Assembly: GCA_946222055.1 (NCBI GenBank)
Contig: CAMIEW010000065.1
Span: forward strand, 1 to 6,081
From: an uncultured Porphyromonas sp.
GTDB lineage: Bacteria; Bacteroidota; Bacteroidia; Bacteroidales; Porphyromonadaceae
Reading direction: 5' to 3'
DNA length: 6,081 nt
How positions within the stretch are numbered: the first letter of the stretch is position 1; every line of letters starts with the position of its first letter. Positions 5,859 to 6,081 of the stretch are shown here, piece by piece. The notes beneath the pieces are model-generated. The model did no database searches, was not told the DNA's origin, and saw nothing but the letters and a program-made list of their open reading frames with translations. A program made the position numbers and the translations under genes.

Positions 5859-5991
5859 GACTTATATTGTATACTTATATATCGATTAAAAGACGTGTCG
5901 CTACTATCGTGGAGAGCCCTACCCTCTGCTCAGTCATCCAAGCACCCCGGTAAGGGGTATGGGCAGTGCTTCTCCTCGTGAAGCTACAGGA
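5859..5991 (-). other. rpmD-rplO spacer (rplO leader) with overlapping inverted repeats
   Basis: The rpmD-proximal part carries three short inverted repeats: GCTTC/GAAGC (5968-5972 with 5980-5984), ACCCC/GGGGT (5944-5948 with 5954-5958) and AGCAC/GTGCT (5941-5945 with 5966-5970). The third overlaps both others, so they cannot all form at once. The rplO-proximal 40 bp are AT-rich, as before other starts in this window. No promoter consensus or terminator T run was found. Confidence 0.5.
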
Positions 5992-6081
5992 TCACTCCTC
6001 CACCACCTCGATGAGGTGACGGACGACGCGAAGGTTGCCCCTATTGACGGGTGTATCCTCGATGTCGATGATGCGATTGAG
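5992..6081 (-). CDS. rpmD: 50S ribosomal protein L30 (5' part outside window)
   Basis: Only the last 29 codons and a TGA stop (5992-5994) are present; the frame is open to the window edge. The visible protein begins LNRIIDIEDTPVNRGNLRVV and ends with RHLIEVVEE. This matches the C-terminal part of the short bacterial L30: a hydrophobic-basic start (LNRII), the Asp/Glu-x-Thr-Pro segment, and the final beta strand with an acidic VEE end. Bacterial L30 is normally near 58-60 residues, so about half is missing. Its position immediately before rplO is the conserved spc order and gives most of the certainty, because the fragment is short. Confidence 0.88.
   Translation of the reverse strand, partial: LNRIIDIEDTPVNRGNLRVVRHLIEVVEE

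Overview
The window is a stretch of the conserved spc/alpha ribosomal protein cluster. Every real gene lies on the minus strand, so transcription runs from high to low coordinates. The order in the direction of transcription is rpmD (L30, 3' part only), rplO (L15), secY, map, infA, rpmJ (L36), rpsM (S13), rpsK (S11), rpsD (S4), rpoA (5' part only). Gene order, protein lengths, a cysteine-free S4, an L36 without its zinc ligands and AT-rich starts mostly lacking Shine-Dalgarno sequences all point to Bacteroidota. The proteins resemble those of Bacteroidales as I remember them. A Porphyromonas-like member with a base composition near 50% GC is plausible, but the genus cannot be proven here.

Layout from transcription start to end: 5992-6081 is the tail of rpmD and 5859-5991 a 133-bp spacer with inverted repeats. 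rplO (5403-5858), secY (4035-5363) and map (3206-4006) follow with short gaps, then infA (2910-3128), which carries a strong SD. A 178-bp spacer with GC-rich palindromes leads to rpmJ (2615-2731), which the supplied gene predictions could miss because of its size. A 116-bp spacer with two clean hairpins precedes rpsM (2118-2498) and rpsK (1713-2099). A 251-bp spacer rich in RNA structure precedes rpsD (862-1461). A 43-bp gap leads to rpoA (1-818), cut by the window edge at residue 272. No spacer exceeds 300 bp.

The genes supply translation (ribosomal proteins, IF-1), nascent protein processing (methionine aminopeptidase), membrane export (SecY) and transcription (RNA polymerase alpha). Co-transcription would balance ribosome, translocon and polymerase production. 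No promoter or intrinsic terminator was recognised, which fits readthrough from a promoter outside the window.

This is a housekeeping locus: there is no mobile element, CRISPR, defence or biosynthetic system. The most interesting unexplained signal is non-coding. The rpsK-rpsD spacer can fold, in the sense orientation, into a three-helix junction closed by a perfect 9-bp helix whose 3' strand has an alternative 6-bp partner nearer the rpsD start. This looks like a candidate cis-regulatory RNA, possibly for S4 autoregulation. It was found by eye and is unverified.
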